A DNA stretch of 64,000 bases from positions 1 through 64,000 of the forward strand of contig NZ_JBKBQG010000016.1 of the NCBI RefSeq assembly GCF_046292825.1, read 5' to 3'. This document shows, one piece after another, positions 38,772 through 47,066 of the stretch. Position 1 is the first letter of the stretch. Every line of letters starts with the position of its first letter. Position numbers and translations under genes: made by a program. Below the pieces are notes generated by a model. The model did not search any database, was not told where the DNA came from, and worked only from the letters and a program-made list of their open reading frames with translations. Source of the stretch: Salinarimonas sp046292825. GTDB lineage: Bacteria > Pseudomonadota > Alphaproteobacteria > Rhizobiales > Beijerinckiaceae.

Positions 38772-39509
38772 ATGCGCATCCTCGTCTTCCAACACCTCTG
38801 CGTCGAGCATCCCGGGCGCCTGCGCGATCTGTGGCGGGCGCGGGGGCTCTCGTGGGACACGGTCGCGCTCGACGAGGGCGAGCCGATCCCCGATCTCGCG
38901 ACTTACGATCTCCTCGTCGCCATGGGCGGGCCGATGGACGTGTGGGAGGAGCACGCCCATCCCTGGCTCGCGCCGGAGAAGGCGGCGATCCGGCGCTTCG
39001 TCGTCGATCTCGGCCGACCCTTCCTCGGCATCTGCCTCGGCCATCAATTGCTGGCGGAAGCGCTCGGCGGCGCGGTCTCCCCGGCGCGGCGGCCGGAGGT
39101 CGGGCTCGTGCCCGTCGATCTCTCTCCCGCCGGCCGCGCCGACCCGCTCCTGCGCGGTCTCGACACGCCGCTCGAGACCTTCCAATGGCATTCCTCGGAG
39201 GTCTCGCGGCTGCCGGAGGGCGCGGTCGTGCTCGCCGGCAACGAGGCCTGCGCGGTCCAGGCGATGCGCTGGGGCCGCCATGCCTGGGGCCTGCAATTCC
39301 ACGTCGAGATCACCGCCGACACCGTGCCCGAATGGCGCGACATTCCCGCTTATGCCGCGGCGCTCGACACGGCGCTCGGCCGCGACGCCGCCGCGCGGCT
39401 CGAGACCGATGCGCGGGACCGCCTCCCCGCCTTCGCGGCGACCGCCCGCCGCCTCGAAGCCAATCTCCACGCCATCGTCGACCGCGCCCGGCTCGCCGAG
39501 ATCCCGTGA
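38772..39509 (+). CDS. Class I glutamine amidotransferase-like hydrolase
   Basis: A 245-residue GATase1 domain protein, standing alone without a synthetase domain. The triad is complete: Cys88 in GICLGHQLLAEALGG, His177 and Glu179 in LQFHVEI. Stand-alone members hydrolyse gamma-glutamyl amides; PuuD in putrescine degradation and AtdA2/TdnT in aniline degradation are precedents, each encoded with a glutamine-synthetase-like ligase, as here. I therefore infer de-glutamylation of a gamma-glutamyl adduct made by the next gene's product. Supply of ammonia to another enzyme is the alternative. Confidence 0.82.
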   Translation: MRILVFQHLCVEHPGRLRDLWRARGLSWDTVALDEGEPIPDLATYDLLVAMGGPMDVWEEHAHPWLAPEKAAIRRFVVDLGRPFLGICLGHQLLAEALGGAVSPARRPEVGLVPVDLSPAGRADPLLRGLDTPLETFQWHSSEVSRLPEGAVVLAGNEACAVQAMRWGRHAWGLQFHVEITADTVPEWRDIPAYAAALDTALGRDAAARLETDARDRLPAFAATARRLEANLHAIVDRARLAEIP

Positions 39510-39531
39510 CCCTCGAAGAAGGACGACAAAG

Positions 39532-40917
39532 ATGCTCGAAGATCTCCAACTCGGCCAGGCGCGCGACATCGTGCCGGCCCTCTCGCTGCCCACCAAGGCC
39601 GAAGCGCTCGCCTTCGTCGAGAAGGCCCGCGCGCAGGGCTTCGACTACATCCGCTTCGAGATGGCCGACATGGCCGGCCTCTCGCGCGGCAAGACGATCC
39701 CGCTCGCGCACGTCGCCTCCTACATGACCGGCGGGCTCAACCTCTATGGCGGCACCGTCGCGCTCGACAGCTATTCGATCCCGGTGCGCGGCTCGGGCTA
39801 CAACGAGGAAATGAACTACACGGATTGCGTGATGGTCGTCGACCAGAACACGCTCACCCCCGTGCCCTGGCTCGAGCGCACCGGACGCGTGATCTGCGAC
39901 ACGATGTGGTACGACGGGCGCCCGCAGATGGCTGCCCCCCGCCTCCTCCTCAAGCGCATCCTCGGCGTCGCCGCCTCGATGGGCTACGCGGTGATGATGG
40001 GCCACGAATACGAGTTCTACGCGGTCGACGCGAAGACCCGCGCGCCCCTCTTCGGGGGCCAGCCGATCTTCGTGACCGCGCGCACCCACGAGCATCCGGC
40101 GATCGACGCGCTGATCCGCACCTGCCAGGCGCAGGGCATCGACATCATCACCTACAATGTCGAGCACGGGCCGGGGCAGATCGAGATCAATTACGGAGCG
40201 GAAGTCGGCATCGCGGCTGCCGACACCGCCTTCGTCTTCAAGAACACCGTGAAGGAATATCTCGCGCGCCACGGCGTGCTCGCGACCTTCATGACGAAGC
40301 CCTACAAGGGCCTCTCGGGCTCCTGCTCGCATTTCCACGTCTCGCTCCTCGATGCCGCGACCGGCCGGAACGCCTTCCTCGACGCGAGCGCGGAGCACGG
40401 CATGTCGTCGGCGATGCGCAGCTTCGTGCAGGGCATCCTCGATCATGCCCGCGGCGCGCAGGCGATCTGGAACCCGACGCCGAACTGCTATCGCCGCATC
40501 CGCCCGCGCACCTACGCGCCCTCCAACATCTCCTGGGGCGTGCAGGACCGCTCGGCGAGCGTTCGCGTGAAGGCGAGCCTCGACGAGAGCGAGCACCTCG
40601 AGGTGCGCGTGCCGTCCGCGATCTCGAACCCCTATCTCGTCGCCGCCTCCGTGATCGCCTCGGGGCTCCTCGGCATCCTGCAGAGCCGCGAGCTCGCCCC
40701 CTCCGCGAGCGGGCCGAAGGAGGACGATTCGCGCTACGAGAAGCTCTCGACCTCGATGGAGGACGCGCTCGAGGCCTTCGAGGCGGACGGCGCCCTGCGC
40801 GAGCTCCTCGGCGAGGAATTCGCGCGCGTCTTCCTCGCCATGAAGTGGCAGGAGACGAGCCGCCTGCGCGACGAGATCCCGCCGGCCGAGACGGCCGAAT
40901 ATTTCGAGCTCTATTGA
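39532..40917 (+). CDS. Glutamine-synthetase-like gamma-glutamyl-amine ligase
   Basis: A 461-residue GS-fold protein. Active-site strands are conserved: GHEYEFYAV, VEHGPGQIEINYG, SCSHFHVSL, and the arginine region around NCYRRIRPRTYAPSNISWG followed by RSASVRV. It lacks the adenylylation loop of canonical GlnA and is shorter at the N-terminus, features of PuuA/GlnT/GMAS-type enzymes that couple glutamate to an amine using ATP. Its pairing with a stand-alone class I amidotransferase and an importer suggests catabolic gamma-glutamylation of an imported amine, not ammonia assimilation. Its stop overlaps the amidase start by one base (TGATG). Confidence 0.87.
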   Translation: MLEDLQLGQARDIVPALSLPTKAEALAFVEKARAQGFDYIRFEMADMAGLSRGKTIPLAHVASYMTGGLNLYGGTVALDSYSIPVRGSGYNEEMNYTDCVMVVDQNTLTPVPWLERTGRVICDTMWYDGRPQMAAPRLLLKRILGVAASMGYAVMMGHEYEFYAVDAKTRAPLFGGQPIFVTARTHEHPAIDALIRTCQAQGIDIITYNVEHGPGQIEINYGAEVGIAAADTAFVFKNTVKEYLARHGVLATFMTKPYKGLSGSCSHFHVSLLDAATGRNAFLDASAEHGMSSAMRSFVQGILDHARGAQAIWNPTPNCYRRIRPRTYAPSNISWGVQDRSASVRVKASLDESEHLEVRVPSAISNPYLVAASVIASGLLGILQSRELAPSASGPKEDDSRYEKLSTSMEDALEAFEADGALRELLGEEFARVFLAMKWQETSRLRDEIPPAETAEYFELY

Positions 40918-42377
40918 TGGGCGCCCCGCTCGCCCCGCCCGTCGCGTCGGCGCTCGACGAGAGCCCCGCCGATCTCGACGCCCGCGCCCTCGCCGACGCC
41001 TACCGGACGGGACGCCTCTCCCCCGTCGCGGCGGCCGAGGCGGCGCTCGCGCGCATCGCCCGGCTCGATGCGCTGATCGGCGCCTTCGTCCATGTCGACC
41101 CGCCGACGACGCTCGCGATGGCGCGGGCGTCGGAGGCGCGATGGCGGGCGGGCGCGCCCTTGTCCCCCATCGACGGCGTGCCGACCTCGGTGAAGGACCT
41201 CCTCGCGGTCGCCGGCTGGCCGCTTCGTCGCGGCTCGCTCGCGCACGAGGCGCACCCGCCCTCCGCCGAGGATTCGGCGCCCGTCGCGCGGCTGCGCGAG
41301 GCGGGGGCGGTCTTCGTGGGCAAGACGGCGACGCCGGAATCCGGCTACCGGATCGTCACGAGGAGCCGCGTCCACGGCGTCACCCGCAACCCCTACGCCC
41401 TCGACCGCACCCCCGGCGGATCGAGCGGCGGGGCGGCCGCCGCGCTCGCGCTCGGCATGGGCGCGCTCGCGGTCGGAACGGACGGGGCGGGCTCGATCCG
41501 CATCCCGGCCGCCTTCTGCAACGTCGCGGGCCTCAAGCCCGGCTTCGGCCGCGTGCCGGCCGTGCCGCCCTCGCTCTTCATGCCCCACGCCGTCACCGGG
41601 CCGATGGCGCGCACGATCGCCGACGTCGCGGCGATGGCGGCCGTGATGGCGCGACCCGATCCGCGCGACCCCTATGCCTGGCCCGTCCCCTTCGACGAAG
41701 CGGCGGCGGCGGGCCCCGTCGCGGGCGTGCGGATCGCGCTCTCGCCGACGCTCGGCACGCCCGGGCAGGCCGATGCCGCGACGCGCGCCGCCCTCGCCCG
41801 CGCCGCCGATGCGCTCGAGGCGGCGGGCGCGATCGTGGAGGAGGCCGATCCGGTCTGGCCGGTCGATCCCCACGAGCCGTTCATGGTGTTCTGGGAGGCG
41901 ACCTATGCCGGCTTCCTCGACACCTATCCGCCCGAGCGGCAGGCGCTGATGGAGCCCGCTCTGCAGGCGATCGCGGCGCGCGGGCGGGCGATCGACGGCC
42001 TCGCCTATCATCGCGCGATGGGGCAGCGCCTCGCGATCGCCTCGGCCGCGCGCGCCTTCCTGAACCGCTACGACGCGGTGCTCGCCCCGGTGATGCCGAG
42101 CGCGGCCTTCGATCTCGAAGCGGAGGCCCCGCCCGGCGAGCGCCCGGACGATTGGCGCTGGTGCCCCTACACCTACCTCTTCAACATGACGGGCCTGCCC
42201 GCGCTCGCGGTGCCGGCGGGCTTCACCGACGACGGCCGACCGGTCGGCGTGCAGATCGCGGGCGCGGCGGGGACCGAGGAGCGGCTCCTGCGTCTCGGCG
42301 CGGCGATCGAGGCGGCGATCCCCGCATGCCGGCGACGCCCTGCACTCGTCGCCGCCGACGCGGAGGCCGTCCGATGA
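40917..42377 (+). CDS. Amidase-signature-family amidase
   Basis: A 486-residue hydrolase. The Ser-cisSer-Lys triad is Lys93 (TSVKDLL), Ser169 (TPGGSSGGAA) and Ser193 (DGAGSIRIP); the 76- and 24-residue spacings match family members such as FAAH. No transmembrane or signal segment is seen, so it is cytoplasmic. It would release ammonia or an amine from an amide in the same pathway. The DGAGS variant replaces the more usual DxGGS. It may hydrolyse the imported substrate or an amide intermediate; GatA is unlikely because no GatB/C partners are present. Confidence 0.88.
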   Translation: MGAPLAPPVASALDESPADLDARALADAYRTGRLSPVAAAEAALARIARLDALIGAFVHVDPPTTLAMARASEARWRAGAPLSPIDGVPTSVKDLLAVAGWPLRRGSLAHEAHPPSAEDSAPVARLREAGAVFVGKTATPESGYRIVTRSRVHGVTRNPYALDRTPGGSSGGAAAALALGMGALAVGTDGAGSIRIPAAFCNVAGLKPGFGRVPAVPPSLFMPHAVTGPMARTIADVAAMAAVMARPDPRDPYAWPVPFDEAAAAGPVAGVRIALSPTLGTPGQADAATRAALARAADALEAAGAIVEEADPVWPVDPHEPFMVFWEATYAGFLDTYPPERQALMEPALQAIAARGRAIDGLAYHRAMGQRLAIASAARAFLNRYDAVLAPVMPSAAFDLEAEAPPGERPDDWRWCPYTYLFNMTGLPALAVPAGFTDDGRPVGVQIAGAAGTEERLLRLGAAIEAAIPACRRRPALVAADAEAVR

Positions 42378-42688
42378 ACGTGACCGTCACCCTGATCCTC
42401 GCGGACGCGACGGAGCGCCGAGTCGCGGCGCCGGAGGGCTTGTCGCTGATGGAGGCGCTGCGGCGGGAGGGCCTGATCGAGGGCGAGTGCAACGGCTCGC
42501 TCGCCTGCGCGACCTGCCACGTCTGGGTCGACGAGGCCTTCGCCGCGCGTCTGCCGCCGCCGAGCGCGGGCGAGGAGGACATGCTCGATTGCGCCTTCCA
42601 GCTCGCCCCGACCTCGCGCCTCTCCTGCCAGATCGTTCTCGAGCGGGCGCTCGACGGCCTGCGGATCGGCATGCCGCGCGCACGCTGA
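42374..42688 (+). CDS. [2Fe-2S] ferredoxin, adrenodoxin/Isc-Fdx type
   Basis: A 104-residue ferredoxin. Ligands are Cys39, Cys45 and Cys48 (ECNGSLACATCHV) and Cys85 (LSCQI), the C-x5-C-x2-C spacing of vertebrate-type ferredoxins; Cys73 is extra. This kind serves oxygenases, P450s and FNR-linked chains. Its start overlaps the amidase stop (ATGA), so it is the last gene of the operon and the likely link between the molybdoenzyme and the FNR-like flavoprotein. Confidence 0.92.
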   Translation: MNVTVTLILADATERRVAAPEGLSLMEALRREGLIEGECNGSLACATCHVWVDEAFAARLPPPSAGEEDMLDCAFQLAPTSRLSCQIVLERALDGLRIGMPRAR

Positions 42689-42798
42689 GAGGGGAGGGCG
42701 AATCCGGGTCGCGTCGGCCGCGTCGTCAGGTCTCCACCAGGCGACCGGCCTCGGCGCCGCAATCGTGATTGCCGGGGATCTGGCAAGTCGATCGGCCT

Positions 42799-43383
42799 TC
42801 ATCGGCCGCCGAAGACGGCGAGCGCGCCGACGAGGAGAAAGCCCACCACGCACGGCGTCATGGTGAGCGCCATGCCGAGCGAGCGGCCCTTCGCCCCGCG
42901 CCGATAGCCGCGATAGAACAGAACGCGGCCGCCGACGAAGAGGGCCGCCGTCGCCGGCAGAAGCGCGAGCCATGGGCCGCCGGCGACGGCCGCGAGCGCG
43001 AAATAGAAACCGCCGCTGAGCACGGTCTGCTCGAGCGTGTTCTGGAGGAAGGCGGCCTTCACCGCCAAGCGCTCGCTCGGAGGGCCGGCCGCTTGCCCGC
43101 CGATGTCCTCCGGCGAGAAGCGGCGCGCGGTCGACACCATCAGGATGGCGACGAGGAGCACGAGACAGGGCACGGACCATGTCAGCGCGGCGAAGGCGAG
43201 CCGCTCCGCAGGCGCGGTCGGGAGGTCGACGAGCCGCGGCGCGACAAGGTATGCGCCCGCGAAGATCGCGAGGGTCGCGACGAAGGAGAGGCTCGTGTCC
43301 CGGCGGATGGCGCGCTCCTCGGCGGCCATGTCGACCCGGTTCGGCGGGAGGCGGTAATCGTCGCTGGTCATGACGCGTTCCAT
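42799..43383 (-). CDS. MAPEG-like integral membrane protein
   Basis: A 194-residue protein (or 190 if the ATG at 43371 is used) with four hydrophobic segments. The region NTLEQTVLSGGFYFALAAV through LFVGGRVLFYRGYRRGA resembles MAPEG-family proteins (membrane-associated eicosanoid and glutathione metabolism), which in bacteria are mostly uncharacterised or glutathione transferases. The N-terminus is polar and charged. It is convergent with the ferredoxin gene and divergent from the drug exporter. The family call is moderate. Confidence 0.65.
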   Translation of the reverse strand: MERVMTSDDYRLPPNRVDMAAEERAIRRDTSLSFVATLAIFAGAYLVAPRLVDLPTAPAERLAFAALTWSVPCLVLLVAILMVSTARRFSPEDIGGQAAGPPSERLAVKAAFLQNTLEQTVLSGGFYFALAAVAGGPWLALLPATAALFVGGRVLFYRGYRRGAKGRSLGMALTMTPCVVGFLLVGALAVFGGR

Positions 43384-43666
43384 CGGTCACGGGGGGCGCC
43401 CGCTGCCGTCGCTCGGGCGGCGTCGGAGCCTCCTCGACAGGCGCAACGTCCGCACGCGAGCATGCGTTCGAGTGGTGCGGCGGATGCCGGGCGACGACGC
43501 GCCCGTCGCCACGTCTTCCGGCGTGAAATCTGCTATCGCCTCGGCGGCACGTCGCAGACGGTCGTCGCCGGTCGGGAGCGGCGCGCGTCGCGCGTCCTCG
43601 TGCGTCATCCCCCCGATCCGAAGGCGCCGCGCCGACGGGTCGCCTCACCCTCTCGAAGGTCTACCA

Positions 43667-44881
43667 ATGTCCCCCGGTCGGAAAACCATCTCCACGGCGC
43701 GCCTCGCCGCCGTGCTCGGCCTTCTCGCATGCGTCGGCCCCTTCGCCATCGACATGTACCTGCCGGCCTTGCCGACGGTCGCGACCGAGCTGAACGCGCC
43801 GATCTCGGCGGTGCAGGGCACGCTCATCGCCTATTTCGTCGCGTTCGGCCTGGCACAGCTCGTCTGGGGACCGGTCTCGGATCGGATCGGCCGGAAGACG
43901 CCGCTGATCGTCGGCCTGCTCATCTTCATCGTCGGCACGGCGGCGTGCGCGATGGCGCCGTCGGTCGGCTGGCTGATCGCCGCGCGCTTCGTGCAGGGCA
44001 TCGGGGGCGCCGTCCTGATGGTGGTCCCCCGCGCGGTGATCCGCGACACGGCGACGGGCAGCGACGCGGCGCGGATCATGGCGCTCGTCATGCTGGTGAT
44101 CAGCGTCTCGCCGATGCTCGCTCCGCTCGCCGGGAGCGGCGTCATCGCCCTGGGCGGCTGGCGCCTCGTCTTCGTCGTCCTCCTCGCCGCGGCCTTGGCG
44201 AGCCTCCTCGTCACGCGCTTCCTGCTGCCCGAGACGCTGCCCCCCGCCGCGCGCGCCCGCGCGTCGCTCGCCGGATTGGCGCAGGGGACGAGGGTCCTTC
44301 TCGCCGATCGCTGGTTCATGGGGCTGACGCTGATCGGCGGTTTCGGCTTCGCCTCGTTCTTCGTGTTCATCGCCAGCGCTTCGTTCGTGTACACGGAGAG
44401 CTTCGGGTTGACTCCGACCGAGTTCAGCCTCGCCTTCGCGGCGAACGCGGCGGGGTTCTTCGCCGCCTCCCAGGCCGCCGCGCGGCTGGGGCAGCGCTTC
44501 GGCATGGACCGGGTGGTGCTCGCCGGGACCACGGGCTTCGCCCTGTTCTCGAGCCTGCTCTTCGCGCTCGCCTGGGTCGGCCTCGCCCCGCTCGCCGTGG
44601 TCATCGGCCTCCTGGTCGTCGCGAATGCGTGCCTCGGCGTGGTGATCCCGAGCACGATGGTCATGGCGCTCGATCCCCACGGCGAGATCGCCGGCCTCGC
44701 CTCGTCGCTGGGCGGGGCGCTGCAGATGGTGCTCGGCGGGCTCGTCGTGATCGTCTCGGGTCCGTTCTTCGATGGGACGACCCTGCCGATGGTCGCCGCC
44801 ATCGCCGCATGCGGGGTCGTCGCGGCGTCGCTCGCGTGGGCCGTCCTGTTCCGCCCCGCGCGGGCGGGCGCCTTGCCCTAG
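43667..44881 (+). CDS. Bcr/CflA-family MFS drug exporter
   Basis: A 404-residue major facilitator with twelve predicted helices. The DHA1-type start FAIDMYLPALPTVATEL, the loop 2-3 motif GPVSDRIGRKTPLIVGL and motif C-like LAPLAGSGVIALGGWR fit the Bcr/CflA multidrug (bicyclomycin, chloramphenicol, sulfonamide) and arabinose-exporter branch. The 283-bp upstream gap to the MAPEG-like gene shows nothing distinctive. Its stop codon overlaps that of the convergent LacI gene. Substrate is unknown. Confidence 0.9.
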   Translation: MSPGRKTISTARLAAVLGLLACVGPFAIDMYLPALPTVATELNAPISAVQGTLIAYFVAFGLAQLVWGPVSDRIGRKTPLIVGLLIFIVGTAACAMAPSVGWLIAARFVQGIGGAVLMVVPRAVIRDTATGSDAARIMALVMLVISVSPMLAPLAGSGVIALGGWRLVFVVLLAAALASLLVTRFLLPETLPPAARARASLAGLAQGTRVLLADRWFMGLTLIGGFGFASFFVFIASASFVYTESFGLTPTEFSLAFAANAAGFFAASQAAARLGQRFGMDRVVLAGTTGFALFSSLLFALAWVGLAPLAVVIGLLVVANACLGVVIPSTMVMALDPHGEIAGLASSLGGALQMVLGGLVVIVSGPFFDGTTLPMVAAIAACGVVAASLAWAVLFRPARAGALP

Positions 44882-45855
44882 GCGCTCGCCCGGCGCACGA
44901 GGCGCGGCGCGATCCGCACGATCGTCGCCGGGCCCTCGTTCCCCTCGAGACGCCGGCGCAGGAGGGCGAGCGCGTTGTCGGCGAGCGCGGCGGCGTCGAC
45001 GTCGACCGTCGTCAGCGCGCAGGTGTCCCACCCGGCCGCCGCGATCCCGTCGTACCCCGTGATCGCGACGTCGCCGGGAACGTCGCGGCCGAGCCGGCGC
45101 GCGGCCGAGAGCGCGCCGATCGCCATCGCGTCGTTGCCGCACAGGATGGCGTCCGGCGCAACGGGCTCGGTGAGGAGCGCGAGCGCCTGGGCGAGCCCGC
45201 TCTCGACGGAATAGTCCCCCCGCCGCTCGGCATGGGCCGCAAGACCCGCGGCGGCGAGCGCCTCGCGGAAGGCGCGCGAGCGCTCGACCTCGGAGAAGGT
45301 GTCGGCGGTGCCCCCGATCCAGGCGAGGCGGCGGCGCCCGGCCGCGCGATGGAGCGCCACGAGCTCGGCGATGCCGGCCGCGTTGTCGACGAGAACGGCG
45401 TCGACGTTCGCGGGCGCGCGGTTGATCATCACGAGCGGCACGCGCGCCTGCGCGCACAGCTCGGCCGCCTGCGGGCCCAGCGAGCCCGCCGCCGCGATGG
45501 CGCCGTCCACGCGATAGGTGAGCATGTCGGACAAGGCGGCGTCGACCGCCGCGCTGCCGGGCACCAGCGTCACCAGCGGCCGCGCGTCGAGCCCGCGCAG
45601 GCCCTCGGCGAGACGCCCCAGCAGCTCCGCCTCGAAGGGTCGGTCGAGCGTGCCGACGATGAGCGCGACGAGCCCCGTGCGGCGCCCCGAGAGCCCGCGC
45701 GCGATCGGGCTCGGTCGATAGCCGAGCCGGGCGGCCGCCTCGTGGATGCGCGCGCGGGTCTCCGGAGCGACGCTCGCGCCGTCGGTGAAGGCGCGCGAAA
45801 CGGCCGAGCGCGAGACGCCCGCGAGACGCGCGACATCTTCCGACGTGACCGGCAT
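44878..45855 (-). CDS. LacI-family transcriptional regulator
   Basis: A 325-residue repressor. The N-terminal helix-turn-helix with hinge (SEDVARLAGVSRSAVSRAF, residues ~4-55) is followed by a periplasmic-binding-protein-type effector domain (ALIVGTLDRPFEAELLGRLA, GNDAMAIGAL, ITGYDG). It lies divergent from an ABC importer operon; two matching 14-bp operators (45875-45888, 45972-45985) sit in the shared region, so it almost certainly controls this operon and itself. ATG at 45855 is preferred because the helix-turn-helix begins there. Confidence 0.93.
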   Translation of the reverse strand: MPVTSEDVARLAGVSRSAVSRAFTDGASVAPETRARIHEAAARLGYRPSPIARGLSGRRTGLVALIVGTLDRPFEAELLGRLAEGLRGLDARPLVTLVPGSAAVDAALSDMLTYRVDGAIAAAGSLGPQAAELCAQARVPLVMINRAPANVDAVLVDNAAGIAELVALHRAAGRRRLAWIGGTADTFSEVERSRAFREALAAAGLAAHAERRGDYSVESGLAQALALLTEPVAPDAILCGNDAMAIGALSAARRLGRDVPGDVAITGYDGIAAAGWDTCALTTVDVDAAALADNALALLRRRLEGNEGPATIVRIAPRLVRRASA

Positions 45856-45874
45856 GGCAGCTGTTCCCGATCGT

Positions 45875-45888
45875 TGCACTCGGTTGCA
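45875..45888. promoter_or_regulatory. LacI-type operator 1
   Basis: TGCACTCGGTTGCA is a CG-centred near-palindrome with outer TGCA half-sites, 20 bp upstream of the regulator start. It matches operator 2 in 13 of 14 positions and fits the usual LacI-family pattern. Confidence 0.65.
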
Positions 45889-45971
45889 AGCTAGCCGCAA
45901 TCGCGCGATCGGCCAAGCACGTATCTCCTTCGCCGACTTCGTTATCTGCCCGTCACAGATGCCCTTCATGA

Positions 45972-45985
45972 TGCACGCGGTTGCA
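45972..45985. promoter_or_regulatory. LacI-type operator 2
   Basis: TGCACGCGGTTGCA lies 13 bp before the ATPase start, next to its ribosome site (AGAGGAGG). Operators 1 and 2 start 97 bp apart, about nine helical turns, which would allow looping. Confidence 0.65.
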
Positions 45986-45998
45986 AGAGGAGGCTTGG

Positions 45999-47066
45999 AT
46001 GGCGCAGGAGGCGCTCACGATGCGCGGCGTGTCGGTCCGCCTCGGCGGGGCCGCGATCCTCGATCGCGTCGACCTCGAGGCCGCGCCCGGCACCTTCCTG
46101 TGCCTCGTCGGCCCCTCCGGCTGCGGGAAGACGACGCTCCTGCGCGCGATCGCCGGCTTCGCGCCGCTCGCCTCGGGCTCGATCGCGATCGGAGGCCGCC
46201 GCCTCGACGACCTGCCGCCGGAGCGGCGCGGGACGGCGATGGTGTTCCAGTCCTACGCGCTGTGGCCGCACATGAGCGTCCACGACAACATCGCCTATCC
46301 CTTGCGCCTGCGCGGCGTTCCGCGAGCGGCCCGCGCGCGGCGCGTCGACGAGATCCTCGCGCTCCTCGATCTCCCCGGTTTCGGGGAGCGGCGCGTCGAC
46401 AGCCTCTCGGGCGGGCAGCGCCAGCGCGTGGCGCTCGGGCGCGCGCTCGCCGTCGATCCGCCGGTCCTCCTCCTCGACGAGCCGCTTTCCAATCTCGACG
46501 CCGCGATCCGCCGCAGCCTGCGGGCCGAGCTGCGCCGCCTGCAGAACAGGCTCGGAATCACGACCCTCATGGTCACGCACGATCAGGAGGAGGCGCTCGC
46601 GCTCGCCGACGCGATCGCGGTGATGCGCGCCGGCCGGATCGTGCAGATCGCCGCGCCCGACGCGCTCTACCGCCGCCCCGCCGATATCGAGACGGCGCGC
46701 TTCCTCGGCATCGACAACGTCGTTGCCGCGCGCCCCGAGGACGGCGTCGCCGCCGCCCGCATCGGCTTTCGCAGCCGCGAGGCGCGCGTGACCGAGGCGG
46801 ACGTGCCGGGCGCTCTGGTGCGCAGCGGCCGCGTCGCCGATTGCGCGTATGTCGGCGGCGCCTGGCACCTGGCGCTCGTCTGCGGCGACGAGACGATCGT
46901 CGCGGCGAGCGAGCGCCCCCACGAGATCGGCACGACGGCGCAGGCCGTGGTGCCGCGATCGGCCCTCGTTCCCTTCGGGCCGGACGAAAGGCTCCTCGCC
47001 TGCGCGATGCAGGCGCGGAGCGACGAGCCAATGCCGATCAGGCCACGAGAAGGATCCCTGCCATGA
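45999..47066 (+). CDS. ABC transporter ATPase (PotA/FbpC-like)
   Basis: A 355-residue ATPase with all motifs intact: Walker A VGPSGCGKTT, Q loop in VFQSYALWP, signature LSGGQRQRVALGRAL, Walker B LLLDEP and switch His in VTHDQEEA, then a TOBE region after ~240. It is the first gene of the LacI-controlled importer and overlaps the binding-protein gene by 4 bp. ATG at 45999 follows an AGGAGG site. Confidence 0.93.
   Translation: MAQEALTMRGVSVRLGGAAILDRVDLEAAPGTFLCLVGPSGCGKTTLLRAIAGFAPLASGSIAIGGRRLDDLPPERRGTAMVFQSYALWPHMSVHDNIAYPLRLRGVPRAARARRVDEILALLDLPGFGERRVDSLSGGQRQRVALGRALAVDPPVLLLDEPLSNLDAAIRRSLRAELRRLQNRLGITTLMVTHDQEEALALADAIAVMRAGRIVQIAAPDALYRRPADIETARFLGIDNVVAARPEDGVAAARIGFRSREARVTEADVPGALVRSGRVADCAYVGGAWHLALVCGDETIVAASERPHEIGTTAQAVVPRSALVPFGPDERLLACAMQARSDEPMPIRPREGSLP

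Noticed and set aside
40917..42377. Amidase considered as GatA
   Set aside because: No gatB or gatC nearby, and it sits at the end of a catabolic operon.
42689..42798. Search for a terminator between the ferredoxin and MAPEG-like genes
   Set aside because: No stem of useful length with a following U run was found in these 110 bp.
43387..43608. A 73-codon minus-strand frame between the MAPEG-like and exporter genes
   Set aside because: No ribosome site, no recognisable motif, and an Arg-rich composition typical of chance frames in this genome.
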